Source of the DNA: Paenibacillus taihuensis
GTDB taxonomy: Bacteria > Bacillota > Bacilli > Paenibacillales > Paenibacillaceae
Length of the DNA: 64,000 nt
Assembly (NCBI RefSeq): GCF_003386535.1
Contig: NZ_QTTN01000014.1
Span: 62,001 to 126,000 of the forward strand
Direction of reading: 5' to 3'
The position numbers were made by a program, and so were the translations under genes. Below, piece by piece: positions 44,189-53,434 of this stretch (positions are counted from its first letter, which is position 1; each line of letters begins with the position of its first letter). The notes below the pieces were generated by a model, which was given only the letters and a program-made list of their open reading frames with translations, ran no database searches and was not told where the DNA came from.

Positions 44189-47098
44189 ATGTTTAATGAA
44201 GACAATACGATAGAGCAATTGACGCTGACAACGCTCAAGAGTAATGGCTGGAAGTACATGTCTGCCGAAGAGTTGTCACGCGAATACTCGGATGCCATGG
44301 TTGAAACATTGGTTAAAGAGGCGCTCATTCGACTCAATCCTGAAATTGCTGAAGAACCATCCCGCGCAGATGAAGTTATCTATAAACTGCGGACGTTAAT
44401 ATTGACGGTTCAGCCGCACAATCTAGTAACGCAGAATGAAATGTTCAAGAAGATGGTTTTGGAAGAGAATTCCTATCCATTCGGCAAAGATGGACGAATG
44501 ATTCCCATTCGATTTTTTGGAACAATGACTAAAGAAGACCTAAAGTTGAACGAATATGTTGTCACCAATCAATGGGTATATCCACAAAAAGAGAACGGTA
44601 AAAGATTAGATATTGTTCTATTGATTAATGGATTTCCTGTGGTGATTGGTGAGTTGAAAACGCCTGTTCGTAATTCTATAACATGGTTGGATGCTGCTGG
44701 AGATATAGCTGCATATGAAAAAAGCATACCAGGCATGTTTGTAACTAACATATTCAATTTTGCTACTGAAGGCAAATGTTACAGATACGGTTCAGTTTGC
44801 ATGCCAGTTGGAATGTGGGGTCCATGGCATACTCCGGATCATAAAAGTGAAGGAAGTCTTGCCGATGTGAAGATCAGTGTTGAAGATATGATTACACCTG
44901 AGAAAGTCATGGACATTTTTCAGTTTTTTACATTATTTGCAACTGATAAAAAGTATCGCAAATATAAAGTCATATGCCGCTATCAACAATATGAGGGTGC
45001 GAATCTTATTGTGGAACGTGTAAAGGCCGGATACCCGAAACAAGGGCTTATCTGGCACTTTCAGGGTTCGGGTAAATCGTTACTGATGGTTTTTGCAGCA
45101 CAAAAACTTAGAATGATGCCTGAACTAAACAATCCAACAATAGTTATAGTTGACGACCGAATTGACCTAGAGACGCAGATAACTGCAACGTTTAACGCAT
45201 CTGATATTCCTAATCTTGTCAGCCTTAGCTCAAAGGACGATTTAGAATCCTTCTTTTTAGGGGACCAGAGAAAGATTGCAATTACCACAATCTTTAAATT
45301 TGGTGATATTAAAAAGGAACTTAACCCTAGAGACAATATCATACTTATGGTGGATGAAGCTCATAGAACTCAGGAAGGCGATCTAGGGAGTAAGATTCGT
45401 CTTGCTCTTCCGAATGCGTTTTTCTTTGGCCTTACAGGTACACCGATTAATCGTATTGATAAAAATACGTTCAATACGTTTGGTGCAGTTGAGGATAAGA
45501 GTGGATACATGAGCAAGTATTCCTTTTCGGATTCAATCCGTGACAATGCGACGCTACCATTGAATTTCGAACCGGTACCAGTTGACCTGCATGTGGATAA
45601 AGAAAAGCTTGATGCTGAATTCGAAGCATTAACAGAGAATTTATCTAAAGAAGATAAAGCAGAGCTGTCTCGAAGGGTCAACATGAAAGCTATCATGTAT
45701 GACCGCAAGCGCATCAGAAAGATATGTGAGCATATAGCGAAGCATTACCGGGAAAAAATTGAACCCAATGGATACAAAGGTCAGGTTGTTTGTTATGACA
45801 GAACGTGCTGTCTTATGTATAAAGAAGAACTTGATAAAATACTAGGTCCGGAAGCAACTACCATCGTTATGGACACCAATAATGACAAAGAGGATAAGTA
45901 TAAAGCGTATAAACGTGATAGGGACGCAGAAGGAAAGGTTTTAGATAGATTTAGAGAACCTAACGACCCACTGAAGCTTGTTATTGTAACGTCAAAGCTT
46001 CTTACTGGTTTTGATGCACCTATATTGCAGGCAATGTACCTTGATAAGCCAATGAAAGATCATAATTTGTTACAGGCCATCTGCCGTACTAACAGAACCT
46101 ATGATGAAGGAAAGACTCACGGTTTGATTGTTGACTACATAGGTATCTTTGATAATGTAGCAACAGCTTTGGACTTTGATGAATCGAGTATGAGAAAGGT
46201 CATCTCGAATATTGAAGATGTCAAAAAGCAGATCCCTGCTCTAATGCGTAAGTGTTTGAGTTATTTCATGGGAGTAGACCGTACAATAGATGGTTGGGAA
46301 GGTTTAATAGCTGCACAAGAATGTTTGCCAACCAATAAAATCAAAGACGAATTTGGAGCCGATTATAAAGTACTCAATAGAGCGTGGGATGCTATATCGC
46401 CAGATCCGTTTCTGAGTTCAATGAAATTCGATTATCAATGGCTGACAAGAGTATTCGAATCAGTAAAACCTACTGATGGAAGAGGTGGGTTGATTTGGGC
46501 TTCTCTTGGGGCGAAAACATTGGAACTAGTTCACGAGAATCTTCAAGTCGGAGAAGTACATGATGATATGGAAATTCTTACGATGGATGCAGATTTAATC
46601 GATGAATTTATTGAAAAACAAAAAAATCTGAGAAAGACAACGATTAAAGTTGAAATTGATTTGGTCGCGAAAATTCGAAAACATAGTAATGACGTTAAAT
46701 TTGTTAAGTTAGGAGAAAAACTTGAAAGTCTCCGAGAGAAACACGAACAAGGGCTAATAACCAGTATTGAGTTTCTAAAACTGCTATTAGAACTTGCGCG
46801 GGAAGCTGCAGAAGCTGAACAAGAAGTAGTGCCTGAGGAAGAAGTGGATAAAGGGAAGGCGGCATTAACGGAGCTTTTTGATGGGTTGAGGAATTCAAAG
46901 ACACCAATTATCGTCGAACGAATTGTTGGCGATATAGATGATATCGTTAAGATTGTACGATTCGATGGTTGGCAGGGTACAACCGCAGGAAAACAGGAAG
47001 TGAAGAAAGCTCTTAGAAGTGTTGTCTGGGTCAAATACAAAATTAAAGACAAAGAAGTCTTTGATAAAGCTTATCAGTACATTGAACAGTATTACTAA
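44189..47098 (+). CDS. hsdR: Type I RM restriction subunit HsdR
   Basis: 969 aa from ATG 44189 with GGAGG seven bases upstream; the frame open back to 44099 has no RBS. The N-terminal nuclease shows RLDIVLLINGFPVVIGELKT (PD-ExK type). SF2 translocase motifs follow: FQGSGKSLLM (Walker A), VDEAHR (DEAH), GLTGTP, and TSKLLTGFDAP/QAICRTNR (motifs V-VI). A C-terminal helical region binds the methyltransferase. It separates from hsdS by ~185 bp without a gene. Confidence 0.95.
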   Translation: MFNEDNTIEQLTLTTLKSNGWKYMSAEELSREYSDAMVETLVKEALIRLNPEIAEEPSRADEVIYKLRTLILTVQPHNLVTQNEMFKKMVLEENSYPFGKDGRMIPIRFFGTMTKEDLKLNEYVVTNQWVYPQKENGKRLDIVLLINGFPVVIGELKTPVRNSITWLDAAGDIAAYEKSIPGMFVTNIFNFATEGKCYRYGSVCMPVGMWGPWHTPDHKSEGSLADVKISVEDMITPEKVMDIFQFFTLFATDKKYRKYKVICRYQQYEGANLIVERVKAGYPKQGLIWHFQGSGKSLLMVFAAQKLRMMPELNNPTIVIVDDRIDLETQITATFNASDIPNLVSLSSKDDLESFFLGDQRKIAITTIFKFGDIKKELNPRDNIILMVDEAHRTQEGDLGSKIRLALPNAFFFGLTGTPINRIDKNTFNTFGAVEDKSGYMSKYSFSDSIRDNATLPLNFEPVPVDLHVDKEKLDAEFEALTENLSKEDKAELSRRVNMKAIMYDRKRIRKICEHIAKHYREKIEPNGYKGQVVCYDRTCCLMYKEELDKILGPEATTIVMDTNNDKEDKYKAYKRDRDAEGKVLDRFREPNDPLKLVIVTSKLLTGFDAPILQAMYLDKPMKDHNLLQAICRTNRTYDEGKTHGLIVDYIGIFDNVATALDFDESSMRKVISNIEDVKKQIPALMRKCLSYFMGVDRTIDGWEGLIAAQECLPTNKIKDEFGADYKVLNRAWDAISPDPFLSSMKFDYQWLTRVFESVKPTDGRGGLIWASLGAKTLELVHENLQVGEVHDDMEILTMDADLIDEFIEKQKNLRKTTIKVEIDLVAKIRKHSNDVKFVKLGEKLESLREKHEQGLITSIEFLKLLLELAREAAEAEQEVVPEEEVDKGKAALTELFDGLRNSKTPIIVERIVGDIDDIVKIVRFDGWQGTTAGKQEVKKALRSVVWVKYKIKDKEVFDKAYQYIEQYY

Positions 47099-47293
47099 TT
47101 CGGAGAAGTAAAGATGGAGAAAACGTAAACCTCCCTTATTGGCTAAAAAATATAAGGATTGGCCAATAGAGGTGTAGAGGGGGGAAGCCATAGTTTCTAA
47201 CCTTTAGGTTTTCTGCGAGAGGAATATTGGCCGGCAAAGGGGCAGATATAAATTCTGCTCTTTTTATTTTACCAAGTATCGGAGGTCTTAAAG

Positions 47294-48688
47294 ATGGTCG
47301 AGGATCAATCTCAGATGCTGTCTCGCGAGCAGATCTATAACGAGGTGTGGGAGTTGTCGCTTGCTGGTGTTGCTAGGAAATATGGCACATCGTACGGCCT
47401 TATATATAAGCTTTGTAAAGAAGTAAATGTGCCCATACCACCTTCAGGGTATTGGACGAAGTTAAATTTCGGAAAGTCGGTATCGAAACCACCTCTTCCA
47501 AACTCCACTATAAATGAAGTTGCTATTCCTCGTTCAAAAACGCCGCGAATAAGAGTACAGATTATTGATAATGGTATGGCAACCATTTCAAAAGTAAAAC
47601 TTGAGGACGCACAGCAGGATGGTAACGCGGTAAGCAATGCTGGTGCCGGTCCGGAATATGTTAAGGATGATGATTCATTAGAAGCAGGGTGGGATACTGG
47701 CGCATTTTCAAGATTGTATTCGGAATCCGCTTGCAACAGCCTTATAGATAGGTTGACATTCCTCAATGAGGTTGAAAGGAGCAAGGTGTTAAGTATAGCG
47801 AGTCGGATACAGATCCCGCATGAAAGGGTAAAAGCACACCCTACAGTCGCTGCATATAAGAACGTTGTAAGTGATTGGAACAAGAACGATAAAAAAGAAA
47901 TTGGCGCTCAAAGAAGCCGTCAAAACTACAGCTCTTATAGGTCCAGTCCTCCATTTTTAGCTGGTGTGATTTCGAAAGAGGCACTTCCACGTGTTTATCG
48001 AATCCTTGGGGCACTTATTCATGCTATAGAACGGTTGGGAGGTTCAGTGACGGATTCTCTCACATTTATTGTTCGGAATGAATCGGTGTCCCTAGAGATA
48101 TATGAAATGCAGGACAAAATCGATCATGTTATAACAAAGTCAGAAGAGAATCAGCTTCGCAAATATGAGGAAGATAAAAAGCGGTACTCCTGGGCTTCGA
48201 AACCGAATTTACGCAAATATGATTACGTAATTAACGGGCAGTTGTGTATCACTATAAATCAAAATCAAAGTAAAAGGTTTCGTGATAACAAGTCTTCCAT
48301 AGTGGAAGATCAATTAGTAATTCTTCTGATCGAGATGTATGAAGCATCCGAAATTATACGAAAAGATCGAGAAGTGCGTGAAGAAGAGCACCGTAAACGC
48401 GAAGAAGCAGAGAGATTACGAGAAGAACGCCGAAAGCGTTATATAATTGAAGTTGAGCGTACGGCTGCATTGACGAATTTGGCTCAGGATTACGCAATGG
48501 CGTGTAAAATCAGGGCATATGTTTCAGCATTGGAATCGTCCCATAAAGGCGATGACCTGGAATGGATCGATTGGGCAAAGAAGAAAGCCGATTGGTATGA
48601 TCCCACTATAGCTAGAGAAGATGAGTTTCTTGGGAAGCGCGAACACGAGAAGGGAAAAAGTTTAAAATCTGACCATGCGTGGTGGTAA
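47294..48688 (+). CDS. HTH-domain protein of a defence-island family, 464 aa
   Basis: ATG with GGAGGT upstream. The N-terminus holds a helix-turn-helix-like module (REQIYNEVWELSLAGVARKYG) followed by PPSGYWTKLNFGKSVSKPPLP. This belongs to a recurrent 'EVW...LA.YG...IPPPGYW...GK' group of uncharacterised bacterial proteins that I recall but cannot name formally. The middle is unassigned; the C-terminus has a long charged coiled coil (EEEHRKREEAERLREERRK). It follows hsdR by ~195 bp and precedes a RecD-like helicase; the pair may form a module of its own. Confidence 0.6.
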   Translation: MVEDQSQMLSREQIYNEVWELSLAGVARKYGTSYGLIYKLCKEVNVPIPPSGYWTKLNFGKSVSKPPLPNSTINEVAIPRSKTPRIRVQIIDNGMATISKVKLEDAQQDGNAVSNAGAGPEYVKDDDSLEAGWDTGAFSRLYSESACNSLIDRLTFLNEVERSKVLSIASRIQIPHERVKAHPTVAAYKNVVSDWNKNDKKEIGAQRSRQNYSSYRSSPPFLAGVISKEALPRVYRILGALIHAIERLGGSVTDSLTFIVRNESVSLEIYEMQDKIDHVITKSEENQLRKYEEDKKRYSWASKPNLRKYDYVINGQLCITINQNQSKRFRDNKSSIVEDQLVILLIEMYEASEIIRKDREVREEEHRKREEAERLREERRKRYIIEVERTAALTNLAQDYAMACKIRAYVSALESSHKGDDLEWIDWAKKKADWYDPTIAREDEFLGKREHEKGKSLKSDHAWW

Positions 48689-48753
48689 TAGCTTTTCGGG
48701 AAACGTTCCTTCACGTTAAGTGGAACGTGTGTTTGGAAGGACGTGAAAACTTT

Positions 48754-51579
48754 ATGGCGAATTATGTATCTCAATATAGTTCTAAGGTCTATGGTCAAGA
48801 TTTCTCACCACTTCAGATTGTCTTTCTACGCACAAAAATATATTGCTTGATAAAAAAAACAATAGAGGGAGAATGCATTGTGAAAATTAATTCTAATATA
48901 TTAGTTATAAATAGTAGTATATGTAATAACATTGATAAGTTTAGTTCCGACGAAAGAGGACTTTTGTCTCAAAATATTTTATCACAACTTAGAAACTTCG
49001 TTGAATCAATTGCAGTGAAAATATATGGAGCAGGCAATGATATTGAAGTCACATACAGCAATATTACAAAGGCTCTTGAACATATAAGATCAAAAGGAAG
49101 TTATAAATTTCTAACTAAATTTCACGATTTGTTACAAATTTCTGCTTCCCATTACACTCTTGATGAGGGGAATTCAGAAAGACTTATGTTAAAGTACTAC
49201 GAGTACTTGCTGAAAATTAAGATTTTTCTAAAAAACACGTATAATATAAATGTGCTAGAAAATATAGACAAGTTTCCTCTTGATACTGATTCTAATCTAT
49301 CAGAGTATTATGAAAAAATTGCTGCTAGAGTAAATCAATCTCATTCGAATAAAACTAGAAGTTCTTATAATGATCGGTACTATATTCAAAAAGTTAAACC
49401 GATATTTATTAACCATTATATATACTATGAAGTGACTTTCACTGTTGCTAATGATAAGGCAAGCAAATTCGATAGAGTAATAGCATTTACTAATCTGGAT
49501 ATTTCAAGCAATTACGCTGTCAAGCTTTCGGTAAGAAATGATACTATTGAAATAATGGGAAAGATAATGCCTATTCAGATTATTGAGGGATGGGAAGTGT
49601 CGATACGTCCTTGCGAACTTAATAGGTTTGCACAAATAGTTGGGACGAAACGTATTAATGGCGGCTCGACAGAATATCGAGAAATTATGCGTTTCTTGAC
49701 TGAAACGGGTATGAGTTTAGTTGACTTGATAGATTCTTCTCAGGATTACTTCTTGCATGTAAAAAATCAAATTTTTAGAAGTGTGACGGATTTTCGTTTT
49801 TTTGAAGCTTTAGAAAAAAGTCGTGAACTAGTTCTAAATAATCGTCCTGGCAGTAATGTAATCAGATATTTACTTCACAAATTAAACAACAAGGTTTTAA
49901 AGCAGCAGCATTTCAATCGAGAAAATAATTACTTATCTTATTTGAATTTGAGCAATCGCTGTATTCCGTTTGATAAAATGCCGTTCAATACATCGTTGAG
50001 CAATCATAATCCGAAAATCTTAGATTTGTACGAGTGCATAAAGTCTTCAGGTCGAGAACATGAACTTCTTGCACGATTTATTAAAAACAACACTGAAAGG
50101 AATGGAGTATTGTTCACTCCAAAAAAAAATATTGAAGGATTTGATAATATAGACGCTCTTTTGCAGAAGTATAATAGCGCTCTATATCGCAAACATCTTC
50201 ATCGAAGATTGGAAAACTATAAAGACCATATCTATATCGATGGTTACGCTGAAGATAGCGTTGAAATTATTAAAAAGCTCAGGGAGATATCTTCATCTGG
50301 TATTGATAACTACTTGAATTCAGTTGAATACTGGTTACAGTCATCTGCTTATAATATTGATTGCGATGAGAAGAAAACCGCATTAAAGCAAATGTTTATA
50401 AACTCCCGTGTAGCTTTCATTTATGGTTCTGCCGGAACAGGTAAATCTACGTTGATTAACCATGTATCGAATTTCTTCAATAACGGGAAAAAGTTATATT
50501 TAGCTAACACAAATCCAGCTGTAGATAATCTTAGACGTAAAGTAAATGCTGCAAATTGCTCCTTTAAGACTATTCGAAAGTTTTTATCATCAAAAGATTC
50601 TGATGATACATGTGATTTATTGATCATTGATGAATGCAGTACAGTTAGTAATACGGACATGAAGGAGATTCTTGAAAAAGCAAAATACAAATTATTGATT
50701 TTAGTCGGGGATATTTATCAAATTGAATCAATTGTATTTGGAAATTGGTTTAGTATTGCACGGTCATTCATATCAGCAAAATCTGTTTTTGAATTAATAA
50801 ATCCATATCGTACTACAAATCAAGGCCTGCTAAATGTTTGGAACAAAGTACGAACTATAGATATTGCTATTTTAGAACCATTAGTAAAAAATAATTATTC
50901 TGTTTCATTGAATGAGTCAATATTTGATAATTCTGAAGATGAACAAATTATTCTCTGTCTAAATTATGATGGCCTATATGGCATAAATAATATTAATAGA
51001 TTTCTTCAGGGTAATAATCCGAGCTTTCCAATTCAGTGGGGGATCAATACATATAAAGTTAACGATCCAATTTTATTTAATGAATCGGAACGATTTGCCC
51101 CCCTTATTTATAATAATTTGAAGGGGAAAATCACTGGAATAGATGTCTATGAGGATAAAATACAATTTGAAATTGAAATCGACAAGGTAATAAACGAATT
51201 TGATGCTGAAGGTTATGATTTCAATTTTATCGGCACTGCACAAAACGGAAATTCCATCATTAGATTTTCTGTTAATAAATTTAAAAGCACTGATGAGGAT
51301 GATGATTCGACATCAGATGCAGTCGTTCCGTTTCAAGTAGCATATGCTGTATCTATCCATAAAGCACAAGGGTTGGAATATAACTCTGTAAAAATTGTTA
51401 TTACGAATGAGATCGAAGAACTCATTACTCATAACATTTTCTATACGTCAATCACGCGAGCAAAAGAAAATTTGAAAATTTATTGGACACCTGAAACGGA
51501 GCATAAGGTATTAAATAGCTTAGAATTTAAAGATGGGAGAAAAGATATTGCGCTTTTAAAATCAAAATATAGTTTGTGA
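48754..51579 (+). CDS. RecD-like SF1 DNA helicase with large unassigned N-terminus
   Basis: 941 aa from ATG 48754 (GGAAGG upstream, rather far); the frame reaches GTG 48679, overlapping the previous gene. The first ~520 residues are not recognised. From ~545: Walker A YGSAGTGKST, Walker B LLIIDECSTVS, GDIYQIESI (motif III), and the C-terminal UvrD-type end SIHKAQGLEYNSVK...YTSITRAKENLKI. Such helicases unwind DNA 5'-3' and occur in conflict systems. The gene is AT-rich, unlike its upstream HTH neighbour, which suggests separate origin. Confidence 0.75.
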   Translation: MANYVSQYSSKVYGQDFSPLQIVFLRTKIYCLIKKTIEGECIVKINSNILVINSSICNNIDKFSSDERGLLSQNILSQLRNFVESIAVKIYGAGNDIEVTYSNITKALEHIRSKGSYKFLTKFHDLLQISASHYTLDEGNSERLMLKYYEYLLKIKIFLKNTYNINVLENIDKFPLDTDSNLSEYYEKIAARVNQSHSNKTRSSYNDRYYIQKVKPIFINHYIYYEVTFTVANDKASKFDRVIAFTNLDISSNYAVKLSVRNDTIEIMGKIMPIQIIEGWEVSIRPCELNRFAQIVGTKRINGGSTEYREIMRFLTETGMSLVDLIDSSQDYFLHVKNQIFRSVTDFRFFEALEKSRELVLNNRPGSNVIRYLLHKLNNKVLKQQHFNRENNYLSYLNLSNRCIPFDKMPFNTSLSNHNPKILDLYECIKSSGREHELLARFIKNNTERNGVLFTPKKNIEGFDNIDALLQKYNSALYRKHLHRRLENYKDHIYIDGYAEDSVEIIKKLREISSSGIDNYLNSVEYWLQSSAYNIDCDEKKTALKQMFINSRVAFIYGSAGTGKSTLINHVSNFFNNGKKLYLANTNPAVDNLRRKVNAANCSFKTIRKFLSSKDSDDTCDLLIIDECSTVSNTDMKEILEKAKYKLLILVGDIYQIESIVFGNWFSIARSFISAKSVFELINPYRTTNQGLLNVWNKVRTIDIAILEPLVKNNYSVSLNESIFDNSEDEQIILCLNYDGLYGINNINRFLQGNNPSFPIQWGINTYKVNDPILFNESERFAPLIYNNLKGKITGIDVYEDKIQFEIEIDKVINEFDAEGYDFNFIGTAQNGNSIIRFSVNKFKSTDEDDDSTSDAVVPFQVAYAVSIHKAQGLEYNSVKIVITNEIEELITHNIFYTSITRAKENLKIYWTPETEHKVLNSLEFKDGRKDIALLKSKYSL

Positions 51580-51683
51580 GTACTTTGGTCTTACTCTAAA
51601 ACGGTTATGCCCGCCTGTGGACGCTAAGGAGATTAAGCCGAAGAGCCCACCCTTGCGCATTTAACCTTGGTTGAGAAAAACTA

Positions 51684-51724
51684 AAATCCCCGAAGATCAT
51701 TAATATCTAGGTTAACGGGGATTT
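51684..51724 (+). terminator. Terminator-like hairpin after the helicase gene
   Basis: AAATCCCCG / CGGGGATTT, loop ~23 nt, then CGCTATTTATT. Confidence 0.5.
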
Positions 51725-51991
51725 CGCTATTTATTAATAAAAGCATATTATGTTAATTCATGTCGTTGTATAAGTTAAGTATAGAACGATAGGGGAGTAT
51801 ATAGTTGGTAGTGAAGGGTTCGCTTTCATCCAAAAAGGACAGTAACTCATAGTTGCTGTCTTTTGTTTTTGCTAACATGACTTCATATACAATTTTCTGA
51901 ACGCTGAGTGAAAAGAACATAAAATTTAACCCGCGTGGTTAAAATGTGTTATGCTCGATCTTTCCTTGATGCAGAAACAGTAACAAGAAGA

Positions 51992-52056
51992 CTACGTCAG
52001 GACTTAAAATCCTGCGGTGGGTGACCATCCTACAGGTTCGATTCCCGTCCTCGGCA
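51992..52056 (+). pseudogene. tRNA-Leu(UAA) 3' fragment
   Basis: Anticodon stem-loop CAGGACTTAAAATCCTG with anticodon TAA, a class II variable arm GGTGGGTGACCATCC, a T-arm with GGTTCGATTCCC, and the acceptor 3' strand CCTCGGCA. The matching 5' acceptor strand and a proper D-arm are missing upstream, and the T-stem has mismatches. It is therefore a remnant rather than a working tRNA. Such 3' ends are typical leftover integration sites. Confidence 0.7.
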
Positions 52057-52129
52057 TATCTAAGTATTATAAGGATTTTGCACTCCTTAAACGTAATTCA
52101 TAAGTTCAAAAAAGCTTTTTGATAATGAG

Positions 52130-52158
52130 TTGAAGGTTTTTGGCAGAATATGTAGAAT
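52130..52158 (+). promoter_or_regulatory. Promoter of the ABC-3C-like operon
   Basis: TTGAAG (52130-52135), 17-nt spacer, TAGAAT (52153-52158), ~36 bp before the first start codon. Confidence 0.55.
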
Positions 52159-52193
52159 GATTGTGTTAGTATTCTTTTAGGGGTGTATCTTTT

Positions 52194-52940
52194 TTGATAA
52201 GCCAAATGATAAAACAAGACCTAATAGATGAGTTGATAAGCTTATCGCTTAATACAACCCAGTGGAATAGTCTTGCTAGAAACTACTATATAAACCCAGC
52301 AGACATTTACTCGGAAAAGTCAACTAATCCCGAAAAGGCTGAGGCCCTGGTTGAAAGAATATGTCAACTAGGTGCTCAAGAAAATTTAATTACTACGGCA
52401 AAGGGAATAATATATCAAAATACCGAATTTGTTCCCGCGCTAGGGGAAAAACTAAGTAAGCTTGATTATAAAGTAGCACTGAAATTCGGCAATTTGTACA
52501 AAGAGCTATTACAGAAAATTGAGGAAGCCGAATCTAATCCTGATACATATAACTTCGATGAAAATAACGATGAAAATGAAGATCACCGAAAGATTATTAA
52601 GTTTCAAGATAAACTTGAAAATAGGGCTAAATTTTCTGAAAGCAATCGTGAACTAGCTATTGAAAAAAGAAATGAAAATTCTGTATTAAGAAGGAAAGCC
52701 CAAAAGCTTGGTTTTGGTAAATACGAGGACTTAACAAAAAGGATTAGACATATTTATAACAACCGAATACTTCCAATTTGTCCACCTAAAAATTATAGTG
52801 CGGATTATAGATTGACGATAATTTTAAATGAGTTGTTTGAATACCTACCGATCGATTACCAAGAAGACGATGAAGCAGAAGATTATCTTTATGGAATGAT
52901 ATTCGAGACTATGTTTCAGTGTTTTATTTTTAATGAGTAG
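52194..52940 (+). CDS. ABC-3C-like system protein with possible effector-associated domain
   Basis: 248 aa from TTG 52194 (AGGGGTG upstream). The N-terminal ~75 residues form a small helical module (LIDELISLSL...WNSLARNYYINPADI...LVERICQLGAQENLI) resembling effector-associated death-like domains. An acidic, helical middle follows. The last ~90 residues (RIRHIYNNRILPICPPKNY...ILNELFEYL) resemble the C-terminal domains that couple effectors to ABC-three-component ATPases. The role by context is an adaptor linking ATPase and effector. The assignments are by eye and need profile searches. Confidence 0.5.
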   Translation: MISQMIKQDLIDELISLSLNTTQWNSLARNYYINPADIYSEKSTNPEKAEALVERICQLGAQENLITTAKGIIYQNTEFVPALGEKLSKLDYKVALKFGNLYKELLQKIEEAESNPDTYNFDENNDENEDHRKIIKFQDKLENRAKFSESNRELAIEKRNENSVLRRKAQKLGFGKYEDLTKRIRHIYNNRILPICPPKNYSADYRLTIILNELFEYLPIDYQEDDEAEDYLYGMIFETMFQCFIFNE

Positions 52941-52942
52941 GT

Positions 52943-53434
52943 GTGTATATGGATGAGCAATACATTAATGTTGAAGAAAATGTAGTAATCAATAGCCTAT
53001 ACTTAGCTATAGTATTAAACAAATTCGGTAAGGCAAAATTAGAGGAACTTGCAATCGCGGTTTATTTATTTAGATTTACCAATGTCCTGGTTAGTCTCTT
53101 AGAAAAACAAAATATGAAATCGTATATGCGACTATGTCAGGAATCAGACCTTCAAAATTTAGACTCTTTACTCTCGCCATACTTGGTGAATATATATAAT
53201 GATAGGTTTCAAAGATCCCTCAGTGAGTTACTGGCTAGGGATATGATACAAAGAGACAAAAATGATGATTTTTTTATAAATTTTGATGCTCAGATATTGA
53301 TCAATCTAATAAATGAACTTGAATTAAATCTTGTGGATGAGAGATTTAACATTATTGTTCAATATATTAGAAGTAACGAAGTCTCAGTGATAAAACAAAA
53401 AATATACGGTTATTCTGGGGAATTAATAGGATGA
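52943..53434 (+). CDS. ABC-3C middle-component-like protein
   Basis: 163 aa (GTG 52943, or ATG 52949). Small helical protein with the layout of ABC-three-component middle components: NSLYLAIVLNKFGKAKLEELAIAVYLFRF, then helical repeats, wedged between the adaptor and the ATPase. Its end overlaps the ATPase start by ATGA (53431-53434), showing translational coupling and probably fixed stoichiometry. Confidence 0.6.
   Translation: MYMDEQYINVEENVVINSLYLAIVLNKFGKAKLEELAIAVYLFRFTNVLVSLLEKQNMKSYMRLCQESDLQNLDSLLSPYLVNIYNDRFQRSLSELLARDMIQRDKNDDFFINFDAQILINLINELELNLVDERFNIIVQYIRSNEVSVIKQKIYGYSGELIG

Larger units (their letters stand above)
51580..52129. other. Intergenic region with hairpin and tRNA remnant
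   Basis: Holds a terminator-like hairpin (51684-51724) and a tRNA-Leu 3' remnant (51992-52056). The rest, including the GC-richer patch 51,600-51,665, has no gene I can support. Confidence 0.5.

Noticed and set aside
47137-47168. TATTGGC...GCCAATA inverted repeat before the HTH gene
   Set aside because: Only 7-bp arms with a long spacer, expected by chance in a window of this size.
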